64,000 bases of DNA from Herbinix luporum (lineage in GTDB: Bacteria; Bacillota; Clostridia; Lachnospirales; Lachnospiraceae): NCBI RefSeq assembly GCF_900070325.1, contig NZ_LN879430.1:767001-831000 (forward strand). The letters are read 5' to 3'. Numbering within the stretch: the first letter of the stretch is position 1; each line of letters begins with the position of its first letter. Shown piece by piece: positions 46,237 to 56,126 of this stretch. A program made the translations under genes and the position numbers. The notes beneath the pieces are model-generated. The model worked only from the letters and a program-made list of their open reading frames with translations. It did no database searches and was not told the origin of the DNA.

Positions 46237-48618
46237 GTGAATAAGAAAGATTTATCTGAAAGGGATATATGCTCCAAGTACATAACACCATCCTTGATAA
46301 ATGCAGGATGGGATTTAGAAAGACAAATTAGAGAGGAAGTTTCCTTTACTGATGGGAGAATCATTGTTAGAAAAAAATTGGTTACAAGAGGAGAAAGGAA
46401 AAGAGCGGACTATATACTCTATTATAAGTCCAATATACCTCTTGCTATTATAGAAGCAAAAGATAATAAGCATCCAGTGGGGGCTGGTATGCAGCAGGCT
46501 TTGAAATATGCAGAGATTCTGGACATTCCATTTGTTTTTTCGAGCAACGGGGATGCATTTTTGGAACATGACAGAACTATTAGTGTGGGCAGTAAAGAAA
46601 GAGAAATACCACTTAACCAGTTCCCATCTCCCGAAGAACTATGGAGCAGGTACAAGAAAGCAAAAGGGCTTAGTGAAAGAGAAGAAGAAATTGTTACACA
46701 GGAATACTATTTTGAACAAAATGGCAAAAGCCCAAGATATTATCAGCGCATTGCCATAAACAGAACGGTAGAGGCAATTGCCAAAGGTCAAAATCGAATT
46801 TTGCTTGTCATGGCTACTGGCACAGGGAAAACCTATACAGCCTTTCAAATTATCTATAGGCTTTGGAAGTCCAGGGCTAAAAAGAGAATCTTATTTTTAG
46901 CCGATAGGAATATTTTAGTAGACCAGACTATGGCAAATGATTTTAAATATTTCGGCGATAAAATGACGAAAATCACCAATAGAAAAATAGACAAAGCCCA
47001 TGAAATTTATTTAGCCCTATACCAAGGAATTTCAGGTGAAGATGAATTTAAAAATGTATATAAGCAGTTTTCACCAGAGTTTTTTGATTTAATCATTATT
47101 GACGAGTGCCATAGGGGAAGCGCCAAAGAAGATTCTGCTTGGAGAGAAATATTAGAATACTTCCATCCTGCCACCCAAATAGGGCTTACGGCAACACCGA
47201 AGGAAACAAAGGATGTATCAAACATAGAATACTTTGGTGAACCTATTTACACCTACTCATTAAAACAGGGAATCGAAGACGGTTTCCTCGCCCCATACAA
47301 AGTCATAAGAGTAATATTGGATAGAGATGTAGAAGGTTATAGGCCGGAAAAAGGGAAAAGGGACAAGTATGGCTTTGAAATTGAGGATAGAGAATATAAT
47401 ATAAAGGATTTTGATAAAAACTTAGTCATTGAAAACCGGACAGAGATTGTTGCCAAAAAAGTGTCTGATTACTTAAAAAAGAATAATTCCAGATTTGCCA
47501 AGACAATTTTCTTCTGTGTAGATATTGAGCATGCCGAAAGGATGAGGCAGGCACTTGTCAATGAAAATGCAGATTTAGTAGCAGAGAATCCCAAATATGT
47601 CATGAGAATCACAGGGGATAACGAAGAAGGCAAGGCTGAACTGGATAATTTTATAGACCCTGCTAGCAAATACCCTGTTTTGGTTACAACAAGTAAATTA
47701 ATGACCACAGGAGTGGATGCTCAGACTTGTCAGTTCATCGTTTTAGATGCTAATATTAATAGCATGATTGAATTCAAACAAATTATTGGGAGAGGTACAA
47801 GAATAAGAGAGGATTATGGCAAACAGTATTTTACCATAATAGACTTCAGAGGAGTCACTAAATTATTTGCAGACCCAGATTTTGATGGAGACCCTGTAAG
47901 CGTTAAAACAACTACAGGAGAAATTCCTACGGAGGAAGAAGAGCCTTCAGATAATGGTACATGTACTGATATTGAAAATGAAGATAATAATGGAAGTGAT
48001 GTCACTGATGTTAATATTCCACCAGATATTATAGATGGAGGAGAGATTAATGAAACTCCAGCCAAGTATTATGTAAATGATGTTCCTGTAAAGGTAATAC
48101 ATGAAAGAGTTTATTACTATGACAAGGATGGCAAACTTATAACAGAGTCATTAATATCTTATACCAGGAAAAATATTAAAAATGAATTTAAAACTCTTGA
48201 TGAATTTCTAAGAAAATGGAATGAATCAGAGAGAAAAGAAGCCATATTAAAAGAATTAGAAGAAAGAGGAGTACTCCTTGAAGAACTCAAAGAAGAAGTG
48301 GGAAAGGATTTAGACCCATTTGATTTAATTTGTCATGTAGCCTTTGACATGCCTCCTCTCACAAGAAAAGAAAGGGCTAATAATGTAAAGAAGAGAAACT
48401 ACTTTACAAAATACGGAGAAAGTGCAAGGGAAGTATTGGAAGCACTGCTGGAAAAGTATGCTGACGAAGGAATTGAAAATCTTGAGAACCTAGAAATACT
48501 CAAGGTTCCTGATTTTAAAAGATTTGGCTCTCCTCTTGAAATAGTTAAGAAATTTGGTGGAAAGCAAAAATATCTGGAAGCCATTAAAGAATTAGAAAAG
48601 GAAATATACACTGCATAA
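46237..48618 (+). CDS. hsdR: type I restriction enzyme, R subunit
   Basis: 793 residues from GTG following GACTGGGGTGATATTT. N-terminal PD-(D/E)xK nuclease (A-D-Y-I-L-Y-Y ... A-I-I-E-A-K), SF2 translocase with Walker A M-A-T-G-T-G-K-T, box II I-D-E-C-H-R-G and L-T-A-T-P-K, helicase C domain with Q-I-I-G-R-G-T-R, and an acidic low-complexity linker (~570-610) before the C-terminal domain that binds the methylase. Shape resembles the EcoAI/EcoEI group. Cuts unmodified DNA after translocation, with HsdM and HsdS. Confidence 0.94.
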   Translation: MNKKDLSERDICSKYITPSLINAGWDLERQIREEVSFTDGRIIVRKKLVTRGERKRADYILYYKSNIPLAIIEAKDNKHPVGAGMQQALKYAEILDIPFVFSSNGDAFLEHDRTISVGSKEREIPLNQFPSPEELWSRYKKAKGLSEREEEIVTQEYYFEQNGKSPRYYQRIAINRTVEAIAKGQNRILLVMATGTGKTYTAFQIIYRLWKSRAKKRILFLADRNILVDQTMANDFKYFGDKMTKITNRKIDKAHEIYLALYQGISGEDEFKNVYKQFSPEFFDLIIIDECHRGSAKEDSAWREILEYFHPATQIGLTATPKETKDVSNIEYFGEPIYTYSLKQGIEDGFLAPYKVIRVILDRDVEGYRPEKGKRDKYGFEIEDREYNIKDFDKNLVIENRTEIVAKKVSDYLKKNNSRFAKTIFFCVDIEHAERMRQALVNENADLVAENPKYVMRITGDNEEGKAELDNFIDPASKYPVLVTTSKLMTTGVDAQTCQFIVLDANINSMIEFKQIIGRGTRIREDYGKQYFTIIDFRGVTKLFADPDFDGDPVSVKTTTGEIPTEEEEPSDNGTCTDIENEDNNGSDVTDVNIPPDIIDGGEINETPAKYYVNDVPVKVIHERVYYYDKDGKLITESLISYTRKNIKNEFKTLDEFLRKWNESERKEAILKELEERGVLLEELKEEVGKDLDPFDLICHVAFDMPPLTRKERANNVKKRNYFTKYGESAREVLEALLEKYADEGIENLENLEILKVPDFKRFGSPLEIVKKFGGKQKYLEAIKELEKEIYTA

Positions 48619-48637
48619 TTAGGAAGGTGATGTACAA

Positions 48638-50065
48638 ATGTCAATATCAGCAATTATAAAAGCAGTTCAGGATATTATGCGTCAGGATGCTGGCGTAGAT
48701 GGAGATGCCCAAAGAATATCCCAACTCGTATGGATGATATTTTTAAAGGTGTTTGATGCAAAAGAAGAGGAATGGGAACTAATGGATGATGATTACACCC
48801 CAATTATTCCAGAAGGATTACGCTGGAGGGATTGGGCTGCTGATGATGAAGGAATTACAGGAGATGAACTTTTAGATTTTGTAAATAATAAACTATTTAA
48901 AGAATTAAAAGAAATGGAACTGGATGAAAACAGTAATCCAAAGGCTTTTATTGTAAAGGCCGTTTTTGAGGATTCCTATAACTATATGAAATCTGGAACC
49001 TTAATGAGGCAGGTAATCAATAAGTTAAATGAAATAGACTTCACAACTCAAAAAGACAGGCATTTATTTAATGATATCTATGAAAGCATATTAAGGGATT
49101 TACAAAGTGCAGGGAATGCAGGAGAATACTATACTCCAAGACCCGTAACTCAGTTCATGGTAGATATGGTTAACCCACAATTGGGAGAGAAGGTTTTGGA
49201 CTTTGCCTGTGGTACTGGCGGCTTCCTTGTTTGTGCCTTGGAGCATTTAAAGAAGCAAGTAAAAAACATAGAAGATGAAAAAACTCTACAGGAGACCATA
49301 TTAGGCATTGAAAAGAAACCTTTACCCTACATGCTGGCAGTAACAAATTTAATTCTCCATGATATCGATGAACCAAAGATAAGGCATGACAATTCATTAA
49401 CTCGCAATGTAAGGGATTATAAGCCTATAGACAAAGTGGATATTATTGTGACTAATCCACCTTTTGGCGGAATTGAGGAAGATGGAATCCAGGTAAATTT
49501 TCCGCAACAATTTCAAACAAAGGAAACTGCTGACCTTTTTATGGTGCTTTTAATGTATCTGTTGAAAGATAACGGAAGGGCTGCAATTGTACTACCTGAT
49601 GGATTCCTTTTCGGTGAAGGTGTAAAGACTACCATAAAGGAGAAATTGCTTGAGGAATTTAATCTTCATACAATAGTAAGGCTGCCTAATGGTGTATTTG
49701 CTCCATATACAGATATAAATACTAATCTTCTATTCTTTGAAAAAGGAAAATCAACAAAAGAAATTTGGTTCTTTGAGCATCCATTACCAGAAGGATATAA
49801 GAAATATACAAAGACAAAGCCAATAAGATATGAAGAGTTTGAACTTGAAAAACAGTGGTGGAATAACAGAGAAGAGAATGAATATGCTTGGAAGGTTAGT
49901 ATAGAGGAGATAAAGAGCAGGAATTATAATCTGGATATTAAGAATCCTAATAAAGATAAACCAGATGATATTTTATCCTCTTCAGAATTGATATTAAAAT
50001 TGGAGTCAAACATTAACAAATCAATTGCATTAATAAATAAAATTAAAATGGTGGTAAAAAAATGA
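48638..50065 (+). CDS. hsdM: type I DNA methyltransferase, M subunit
   Basis: 475 residues. N-terminal helical domain (1-150), SAM motif I D-F-A-C-G-T-G-G-F, catalytic motif IV N-P-P-F-G-G (N6-adenine type), and a C-terminal region contacting HsdS. The gene starts 19 bp after hsdR behind AGGAAGGTGATGTACAA. It overlaps hsdS by four bases (ATGA), so translation is coupled. Confidence 0.95.
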   Translation: MSISAIIKAVQDIMRQDAGVDGDAQRISQLVWMIFLKVFDAKEEEWELMDDDYTPIIPEGLRWRDWAADDEGITGDELLDFVNNKLFKELKEMELDENSNPKAFIVKAVFEDSYNYMKSGTLMRQVINKLNEIDFTTQKDRHLFNDIYESILRDLQSAGNAGEYYTPRPVTQFMVDMVNPQLGEKVLDFACGTGGFLVCALEHLKKQVKNIEDEKTLQETILGIEKKPLPYMLAVTNLILHDIDEPKIRHDNSLTRNVRDYKPIDKVDIIVTNPPFGGIEEDGIQVNFPQQFQTKETADLFMVLLMYLLKDNGRAAIVLPDGFLFGEGVKTTIKEKLLEEFNLHTIVRLPNGVFAPYTDINTNLLFFEKGKSTKEIWFFEHPLPEGYKKYTKTKPIRYEEFELEKQWWNNREENEYAWKVSIEEIKSRNYNLDIKNPNKDKPDDILSSSELILKLESNINKSIALINKIKMVVKK

Positions 50066-51552
50066 AGGCATCTGAAAAGTTTAGATATTATATTAACAGT
50101 CCCATTGCATATATTAGTTATTATTTTACAGAATATCTCTTAAATTATGTTAAGAAAGAAAAATTAGAAATATATGTGGATGAAATAAAAACAGGAAAAA
50201 CACCATCTAAAAACAATAAAGAATATTATAATAAAGAAGAATTTTCATGGTTTAAACCAGATGAAATAGGATATGAAATGTATTTATCTGAGTCGCAAAA
50301 CAAAATCTCGAATTTGGCTGTTGAAAAAAAACAAGCAACTGTGTTTAAAAAGAATACATTGCTTATAACTTGTATTGGTGATATAGGAAGATTAGGTATA
50401 TTAAAAAAAGAGGCTTCTTCAAATCAACAAATAACAGGAATATTATTTAAAGATAAAATACTTCCAGAATATGCATTCTATTATTTGTTATGTAGAAAAA
50501 ATTTGTTTGAAGATAAATCTTCTTCTACTACTCTACCTATTTTAAATCAGAAAAAATTATTAAATATTGAAGTTAGATGTCCTAACTTTGAAATTCAGCG
50601 AGAATTCGTATCTTTTATGAATTATTGTATGAAATGTTTAGAAGACAGTAAAATACCATCATTTTTTAATTTTAATTTAGACAACCAAATATTCGAGTTT
50701 TCAAAAAAAGTTTTTGAATGTTACTATTTGCATATGCAATTACAAGAAACTAATGAAATAAATGCTATCTTAATATCAAAACTCCGCCATAGCATTCTTC
50801 AAGAAGCCGTACAGGGGAAACTTGTGCCGCAAGACCCTAATGATGAACCGGCAAGTGTTCTTTTAGAAAGAATAAAAGAAGAAAAAGAAAGGCTTATAAA
50901 GGAAGGCAAAATTAAAAAAGAAAAACCTCTGCCACCTATTTCAGAAGATGAAATTCCCTATGAATTACCAAAGGGATGGGAGTGGGTGAGGTTAGGTGAT
51001 ATTGGCGACTGGGGAGCAGGAGCAACACCATCAAGGCGTAATCCAAAATACTATAATGGTGAAATATTGTGGTTAAAAACAGGTGAGTTAAAGGATGGAT
51101 ATATAGATGATTCAGTAGAAAAAATCACTGAACTGGCACTAAAAGAGTGTTCGCTAAGATTAAATAAGCCTGGTGATATTTTAATTGCAATGTATGGAGC
51201 CACAATAGGCAAACTTGGAATATTAAATGTAGAAGCAACTACCAACCAAGCATGTTGTGGTTGTACTCCATTTTCACAAGTTTATAATAGATATTTATTT
51301 TATTTATTATTATCTTTGCGAGAAGAATTTAAAGGACAAGGTGCAGGTGGGGCACAGCCTAATATATCAAAGCAAAAAATTATAAATACTATTGCACCTT
51401 TACCTCCACTAAACGAACAAAAACGCATTGTAGAAAAAGTAGACCAATTAATGGCTTTATGTGATGAACTTGAAAAAAATATAGAGCAGTCTAAAAAAGA
51501 TAGTGAAATGTTAATGCAATCTGTTTTACAGGAAGCATTTAAGGAAGCATAG
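50062..51552 (+). CDS. hsdS: type I specificity subunit
   Basis: 496 residues: first target-recognition domain (~1-210), central conserved helices (I-S-K-L-R-H-S-I-L-Q-E-A-V-Q-G-K-L-V-P-Q, ~255-275), second recognition domain (~310-460; P-K-G-W-E-W-V-R-L-G-D, G-G-A-Q-P-N-I-S) and terminal helices (I-V-E-K-V-D-Q-L-M-A-L-C). The first half is richer in A+T and reads as foreign to the second, as usual for domain shuffling. No second hsdS copy is present, though a recombinase gene follows. Confidence 0.93.
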   Translation: MKASEKFRYYINSPIAYISYYFTEYLLNYVKKEKLEIYVDEIKTGKTPSKNNKEYYNKEEFSWFKPDEIGYEMYLSESQNKISNLAVEKKQATVFKKNTLLITCIGDIGRLGILKKEASSNQQITGILFKDKILPEYAFYYLLCRKNLFEDKSSSTTLPILNQKKLLNIEVRCPNFEIQREFVSFMNYCMKCLEDSKIPSFFNFNLDNQIFEFSKKVFECYYLHMQLQETNEINAILISKLRHSILQEAVQGKLVPQDPNDEPASVLLERIKEEKERLIKEGKIKKEKPLPPISEDEIPYELPKGWEWVRLGDIGDWGAGATPSRRNPKYYNGEILWLKTGELKDGYIDDSVEKITELALKECSLRLNKPGDILIAMYGATIGKLGILNVEATTNQACCGCTPFSQVYNRYLFYLLLSLREEFKGQGAGGAQPNISKQKIINTIAPLPPLNEQKRIVEKVDQLMALCDELEKNIEQSKKDSEMLMQSVLQEAFKEA

Positions 51553-51590
51553 CAAAAAGACTTTCGGGTAAGCCTGAAAGTCTTTTTGCT
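51551..51590 (+). terminator. hsdRMS terminator
   Basis: AGCAAAAAGACTTTC and GAAAGTCTTTTTGCT form a 15-bp stem with T-run. Confidence 0.85.
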
Positions 51591-51636
51591 TAGTTTATTT
51601 TAAAATAATAGTAGAAATTTTGAAAAAGGACCTTAC

Positions 51637-51831
51637 AACTTGGACAAATTGCGCTAAATTAAATTTAGAAGCAATAACTAGAAAGAAAATAATGGCTACT
51701 TATACTGATTAAAATATTGGTAAGTAATGTCCAACATACAATTAAGTTTTAGTATTCATTCCTATAAACTCAGATATATCAAGGCTTTTGCGGGAATCAC
51801 AGTTGGACATTATGAATATATTGTCCAAGTT
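51637..51831. repeat. nested inverted repeats with four TGTCCAA motifs
   Basis: AACTTGGACAA (51637-51647) is the exact complement of TTGTCCAAGTT (51821-51831). Inside them TAATGTCCAAC (51725-51735) is the exact complement of GTTGGACATTA (51802-51812). The segment lies between the hsdS terminator and the tyrosine recombinase start. It may hold recombinase binding sites or operators. Confidence 0.7.
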
Positions 51832-51844
51832 TAAGGAGGATGTT

Positions 51845-52432
51845 ATGGATACCACAATAAAATATTTTACACAGGATGAATTAAGTAGGTTATTTAATGC
51901 AATAAAAAACTCTGGTGATAGGCATGCACTCCGTAATTTATGTATTTTTAGAGTAGCATATCGCTGCGGACTTAGAGCCACGGAAATCGGGCTATTAAAA
52001 TTGGAATATTACAATAAAACCAAAGGAGAATTATACTGTAAGCGATTGAAAAGTAGTTGGAATAATACCATTGCCTTAGATAAACAAACTGTTAAAATTC
52101 TAAATCAATACATTAAAGAATATGGAGTTAAAGAAGAATCAGAGGTACTTTTTAAGAGCCAGGAGCAAAATCCAATCTCCAGGAAAATGCTGGACTACTT
52201 AATGAAGCGATACTGCCAAATGGCGAAAATCAAAGATGAAAACAAATGGCATTTTCACTGTTTGAAACATTCTACTGCAGTGCATCTAGCAGAATCAGAC
52301 TTGGATATAAAAGAAGTTCAATTTTGGCTAGGACATAAATCTGTAAACTCTACTTTGTGCTATTTTCAATTTACTACCAAACAGCAAAAAATTATGCTTG
52401 AGAAATTAGAAAAACACAGTATGCTTGTGTAG
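51845..52432 (+). CDS. tyrosine recombinase
   Basis: 195 residues from ATG 51845, chosen because TTTAAGGAGGATGTT precedes it; the frame is open upstream to 51788. It consists of the catalytic domain only, without an N-terminal core-binding domain. First Arg in C-G-L-R-A-T-E-I-G, box II reads H-C-L-K-H-S, with Lys in the usual Arg position, then L-G-H-K-S-V-N and the nucleophile Tyr in T-L-C-Y-F. The Lys variant occurs in some integrase-like families. Next to hsdS, such genes often shuffle recognition domains. Confidence 0.85.
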   Translation: MDTTIKYFTQDELSRLFNAIKNSGDRHALRNLCIFRVAYRCGLRATEIGLLKLEYYNKTKGELYCKRLKSSWNNTIALDKQTVKILNQYIKEYGVKEESEVLFKSQEQNPISRKMLDYLMKRYCQMAKIKDENKWHFHCLKHSTAVHLAESDLDIKEVQFWLGHKSVNSTLCYFQFTTKQQKIMLEKLEKHSMLV

Positions 52433-52452
52433 AAGCACATGCACAAATAGGC

Positions 52453-52486
52453 CATTGTGTATCTCATTTAAAAAAGATACATAATG
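52453..52486. terminator. hairpin in the recombinase-Rep gap
   Basis: CATTGTGTATCT pairs with AGATACATAATG (one G-U-type mismatch) around a ten-base A/T-rich loop. It lies between the convergent tyrosine recombinase and Rep genes; a terminator or part of an origin. Confidence 0.55.
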
Positions 52487-52513
52487 ACCTTGACTTTATG
52501 CATATTAATTTAA

Positions 52514-52580
52514 CTTTAACACGTGTTAAAGGTTATTACATGGTTATTATATAAAAGGTTTATTATGGTTATTTTCAAAT
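52514..52580. other. origin-like region: 18-bp palindrome plus GGTTATT repeats
   Basis: A perfect palindrome, CTTTAACACGTGTTAAAG (52514-52531), is followed by three GGTTATT copies and one GGTTTATT in about 45 bp. It is just beyond the 3' end of the HUH initiator gene. Palindromes and short direct repeats near such genes often mark the replication origin. The role is inferred. Confidence 0.45.
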
Positions 52581-52611
52581 AGGGGTTAATTTTACCTATG
52601 ATATATAAGCA

Positions 52612-53721
52612 TTACCCACCGCCATCTTCATAATAATACGCCTCTGTAGTGAATACTGAGGTCAATGCTACAGGTTTTATATAATATTTTTTCTGTGGTA
52701 TATTACAAAATTTTAAAAGGGCTATTATCAATAATATTTTAAAAAGAGAAAATTGTAGGGTTGACTTAGTTGGTTCTTCAAAATTAGTAAAATCAATCTT
52801 TTGGCTTACTTTATATGGAAGGAAGACATAATTAATATTCTTTTCCTTTAATATTCTTAAATAATTGGTTTGTGTTTTTTTCGGATATTTTGCATTAATA
52901 AAATCTTCAGGTTTTTCGTTGAAATAGGTGATGAATTCTATTAAGTTTCTAGCCTTTACTTTACTGAATTCCTTTTTAATTCTGTTGATGACTTCTTGTT
53001 TGTATAAAAAGGAATTATCAAGACCGATGTCTTTAATAACTGATAAAAGTATGTTTTGGCAGAAATCTTTTCTCAGGACATCTTTTACTTTTCTGTTATT
53101 TTTAAAGTGGTATTTTACTGAGTGTTTTTTGAGTTGATATTCAAATCTTATGACATTTTCAATATTGTTTATTGATAAATCCTGAAATGATATTGAAGAA
53201 GGCTTATTATCAGCCCTAAATTCTATTTCATCTGATTTACTATAAATATTAATTGAACGGCTTTTGTTTCTAGCCTGTATCCCCATTGGATACGTATGTT
53301 TTTTCAGCCTGGGATAGTATAATTTCTTGAGACATTCCAGGTAAGTTATTTTATCTTTTACATTATCTGCATGTAAATGAACAAAAGGATGAATCTCTGA
53401 GCAAGTCCAATTCTCAAATGGAACTATACTACTGCTTGAGGGAAAAAGCCTTTTAATTCTATGGTTTACCAACTTAATAATTAGACTAGCATTGTTCAAA
53501 TCAAATACTTTAGCATTTGTACCGTAATAAAATTTTGAAATACTGAATTTAATCAACAATATTCCCTGAGGAAAGTACCAAAATAGGAGATGCTTATCCT
53601 TCTTAAAATAAGAAACAGTACCATCCTTTCTATTTACCCATTTCCTCCAACCATTCTTTATAAGGTAATTTATATTAATATTGGTATATGTGTATGCTCG
53701 GATTGTGTCTACGGAAACCAT
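52612..53721 (-). CDS. phage/plasmid replication initiator, gene II/X family (HUH endonuclease)
   Basis: 369 residues. The start M-V-S-V-D-T-I-R-A-Y-T and the G-I-L-L-I-K-F-S-I-S-K-F-Y-Y-G block match the gpII/gpX family. The metal-binding HUH motif is visible as F-V-H-L-H-A-D-N (His115, His117), with candidate nucleophile tyrosines at about 135-144 (K-K-L-Y-Y-P-R-L-K-K-H-T-Y). Strongly basic. ATG behind AAAGGAGGTGAACAC. It nicks one strand to start rolling-circle replication, so the excised circle may replicate. The C-terminal 50 residues are less conserved in look. Confidence 0.8.
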   Translation of the reverse strand: MVSVDTIRAYTYTNININYLIKNGWRKWVNRKDGTVSYFKKDKHLLFWYFPQGILLIKFSISKFYYGTNAKVFDLNNASLIIKLVNHRIKRLFPSSSSIVPFENWTCSEIHPFVHLHADNVKDKITYLECLKKLYYPRLKKHTYPMGIQARNKSRSINIYSKSDEIEFRADNKPSSISFQDLSINNIENVIRFEYQLKKHSVKYHFKNNRKVKDVLRKDFCQNILLSVIKDIGLDNSFLYKQEVINRIKKEFSKVKARNLIEFITYFNEKPEDFINAKYPKKTQTNYLRILKEKNINYVFLPYKVSQKIDFTNFEEPTKSTLQFSLFKILLIIALLKFCNIPQKKYYIKPVALTSVFTTEAYYYEDGGG

Positions 53722-53977
53722 GTGTTCACCTCCTTTCCCTAAATCCTTTTAGAGATTTGGAGGTAATTTTACATATCATCTTCCGAGATTCAAATTTTTA
53801 GGCGAAATATTTTAATAGATATTAATTGCATCCAATATCCAGGAGCGTATAGAGATTAAATAGAATAAAGTAAAAAAATGTATTATACTGTAATTAAGCA
53901 AAATCAAATATAACATGAGTAAAGATAAAAATAAAAATTAAATTTAAAAATAAAAAGATTTTGTGAGATGATAAAAT

Positions 53978-54709
53978 TTGGATTTGATAAATTACTATAA
54001 GTCTATAGGTGAAGAAATTTGTTCGGCAAAAAATAGAATAAGATTTTTGATGAATGAAACTCATTTTCCAACAGATGGTGAATTAAAAGAATCGGTATTA
54101 CGTCATGTTATAAGAAGGTATACGCCTGAACATATTAAAATTGCTAGAGGTTTTATTCATAATGGTGAAGAGTGTTCTAGCCAGGTAGATATTTTAGTGT
54201 ATGATAGTAGATATCCTGTATTATTTAAGGAAGGTGACCTAGTATTTGTTACACCTGATTCAGTTAGAGCAGTAATAGAGGCAAAAACTAGGCAGAATAT
54301 AACTGACTTGAGAGAAACATTATTAACATTAAATCGAATTGCTGAATTAGTAACAGATATAAACTGTTTTATAGGATTGTTTTCATATGAATATGAAAGA
54401 GAATATAGTAGAAACTTGATAGAGCGAGTAAGTGAAATTACTAATGTAGGTGGTAGGTCATATATTAATCATTTAGTACTAGGCAAAAATCTTTTTATGA
54501 AATATTGGACAAACGACCCAATAACAAATGAAGAATGCTCAAAATGGCATATCTATAAACTTAAAGATTTGTCCTACGCTTATTTTATTAATAATTTGCT
54601 AGATTATATTTCTAACGGCGCTGTGAGTATTAATCATAGAGCATGGTTCCCTTTAGACTCAAAAGAACGTTTTAAATTAGATGAGATAAGCCTTGAAGAA
54701 CGGGCATAG
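53978..54709 (+). CDS. DUF6602-like protein, candidate PD-(D/E)xK nuclease fold
   Basis: 243 residues starting at TTG; no ATG in frame nearby and only a weak ribosome site. The pattern G-E-L-K-E-S-V-L-R-H-V-I-R-R-Y-T-P, then I-A-R-G-F-I, S-S-Q-V-D-I-L-V-Y-D, and R-A-V-I-E-A-K-T matches DUF6602 from memory. The E...D...ExK order is that of restriction-type nucleases, but activity is inferred. It precedes an RX4H protein gene by about 56 bp, inside a defence-rich element. Confidence 0.65.
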   Translation: MDLINYYKSIGEEICSAKNRIRFLMNETHFPTDGELKESVLRHVIRRYTPEHIKIARGFIHNGEECSSQVDILVYDSRYPVLFKEGDLVFVTPDSVRAVIEAKTRQNITDLRETLLTLNRIAELVTDINCFIGLFSYEYEREYSRNLIERVSEITNVGGRSYINHLVLGKNLFMKYWTNDPITNEECSKWHIYKLKDLSYAYFINNLLDYISNGAVSINHRAWFPLDSKERFKLDEISLEERA

Positions 54710-54765
54710 ATTTAAAGATTAATTTATAAAACTATTTACTTTTAATCAGTCGGGGGTAAGTGGGT

Positions 54766-55884
54766 TTGGATAATAGAAATAGACTAAGTAATAAATTGAT
54801 ATATGTTCAATTATTATTTTCTCTGACACCTAAAGAATATGGTGGAGTTGCCAATAGTGAAGTTAAAGAGATGATACAAGACTTATATAATTGGATTAAA
54901 AACTCGACAGATGAAGAATTATCAAAAAAAGAGAATGAAGTAAATGAGTTTTTAGACAGTATTATAAATAAGTATAAAGACAAATTTGAAAATATTAAGG
55001 ATATAGATACTATTGCAAATGAATTTAATAGTTTTTTTAAGTGTAATAAAAATGTTTATTCGAAGGGTGTTGAATACGGCTGGTTAATTGAGACTTTTAA
55101 TCACTTAAAGTTGCCTTATCCTAATTATTTGCCATACCAAACAAAAATTGGATTAGGAATTCATGCAGGAAAAATTAGTGTGGAAGAGGAGTTCTTATTA
55201 AAAGATGCTTTCTACCTTTTGGTAAAAGCAGAAGATACTTTTGATAAAATGCATCGATACGCTAATTTTGTAAAAGGAAATGAAAATAATAAAGAAAATC
55301 AATATATTTTAAGAGCACTAACAAATGCTAATCAAACTGTGGCAACTTATAGTAGGTTATCGATAATAAGTTTTTATTCATTTTTTGAAGCATTTATTAA
55401 TAGTATTGGTTATGATTACTATTGCAGAAATATTGATAGGTTAACAAAAATTCAAAAGAATAATTTATTAGGAAGAAAAGACGACAAGCCTAACGATTTT
55501 CTTTCCATTGAGGAGAAAATTGAAAGACTACAGCAAATAATAAGAGAGGATAAAACAGTTGTACTAAGAATAAATAAAAAGAAAAGAACATCAAATGATT
55601 ATAGATTTTTTTTTGGTGAAATGAAAAAATTAAGGAATTCTTCTGTCCATTTTTCTCCTGATAAAGAGAGCATTTGGAGAAAACCAGACGATTGGATAGA
55701 AAAAGCCCATAAAACATCAATATTAACATTGCAAATTAGTAGAGAAATCTGGAAAGCCATTTTCCCAACGAAGAATTTACCGGAGTATTTAAATGAATTG
55801 AAATTTGAACTGAATTATAATTTGGCTAAACAGAGGCTGCAAGATGTGGGCAAGGTTGAGAATAAAGAAATAATATCAGATTAA
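54766..55884 (+). CDS. RX4H (HEPN-like) protein of unknown function
   Basis: 372 residues from TTG 54766, preferred to GTG 54760 because GGGGG lies nine bases upstream. Helical throughout. Near the C-terminus M-K-K-L-R-N-S-S-V-H-F-S-P contains R-N-S-S-V-H, the RX4H signature of HEPN ribonucleases (about R290, H295). The preceding F-Y-S-F-F-E-A-F-I-N helix is also HEPN-like. Family membership is unproven. Paired with the DUF6602-like gene, it is a plausible abortive-infection effector. Confidence 0.55.
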   Translation: MDNRNRLSNKLIYVQLLFSLTPKEYGGVANSEVKEMIQDLYNWIKNSTDEELSKKENEVNEFLDSIINKYKDKFENIKDIDTIANEFNSFFKCNKNVYSKGVEYGWLIETFNHLKLPYPNYLPYQTKIGLGIHAGKISVEEEFLLKDAFYLLVKAEDTFDKMHRYANFVKGNENNKENQYILRALTNANQTVATYSRLSIISFYSFFEAFINSIGYDYYCRNIDRLTKIQKNNLLGRKDDKPNDFLSIEEKIERLQQIIREDKTVVLRINKKKRTSNDYRFFFGEMKKLRNSSVHFSPDKESIWRKPDDWIEKAHKTSILTLQISREIWKAIFPTKNLPEYLNELKFELNYNLAKQRLQDVGKVENKEIISD

Positions 55885-56126
55885 TAAATATTATATTAGA
55901 AACTCCGTTATATTATATATTATTTAAGATAATGGAGTTTTTATATGTTCTATATATTATGAAACACGAAAATAATGTTATTTCGTGTTATTGCAAGAAA
56001 TAATGAGAAAAACATAGAATAACACAGATATATTAAAGTATTGAATGATTATAGTTGTAATACTGGGATTTTGATGATATTCTCTTATTAAATAGTTAAT
56101 AAGAGAAAGGATTTTTAGTTAAGTAT

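Noticed and set aside
52612..53721. HUH gene as a conjugative relaxase
   Set aside because: The N-terminal pattern and single H-L-H motif fit gene II replication initiators, and no transfer genes are present in the element.
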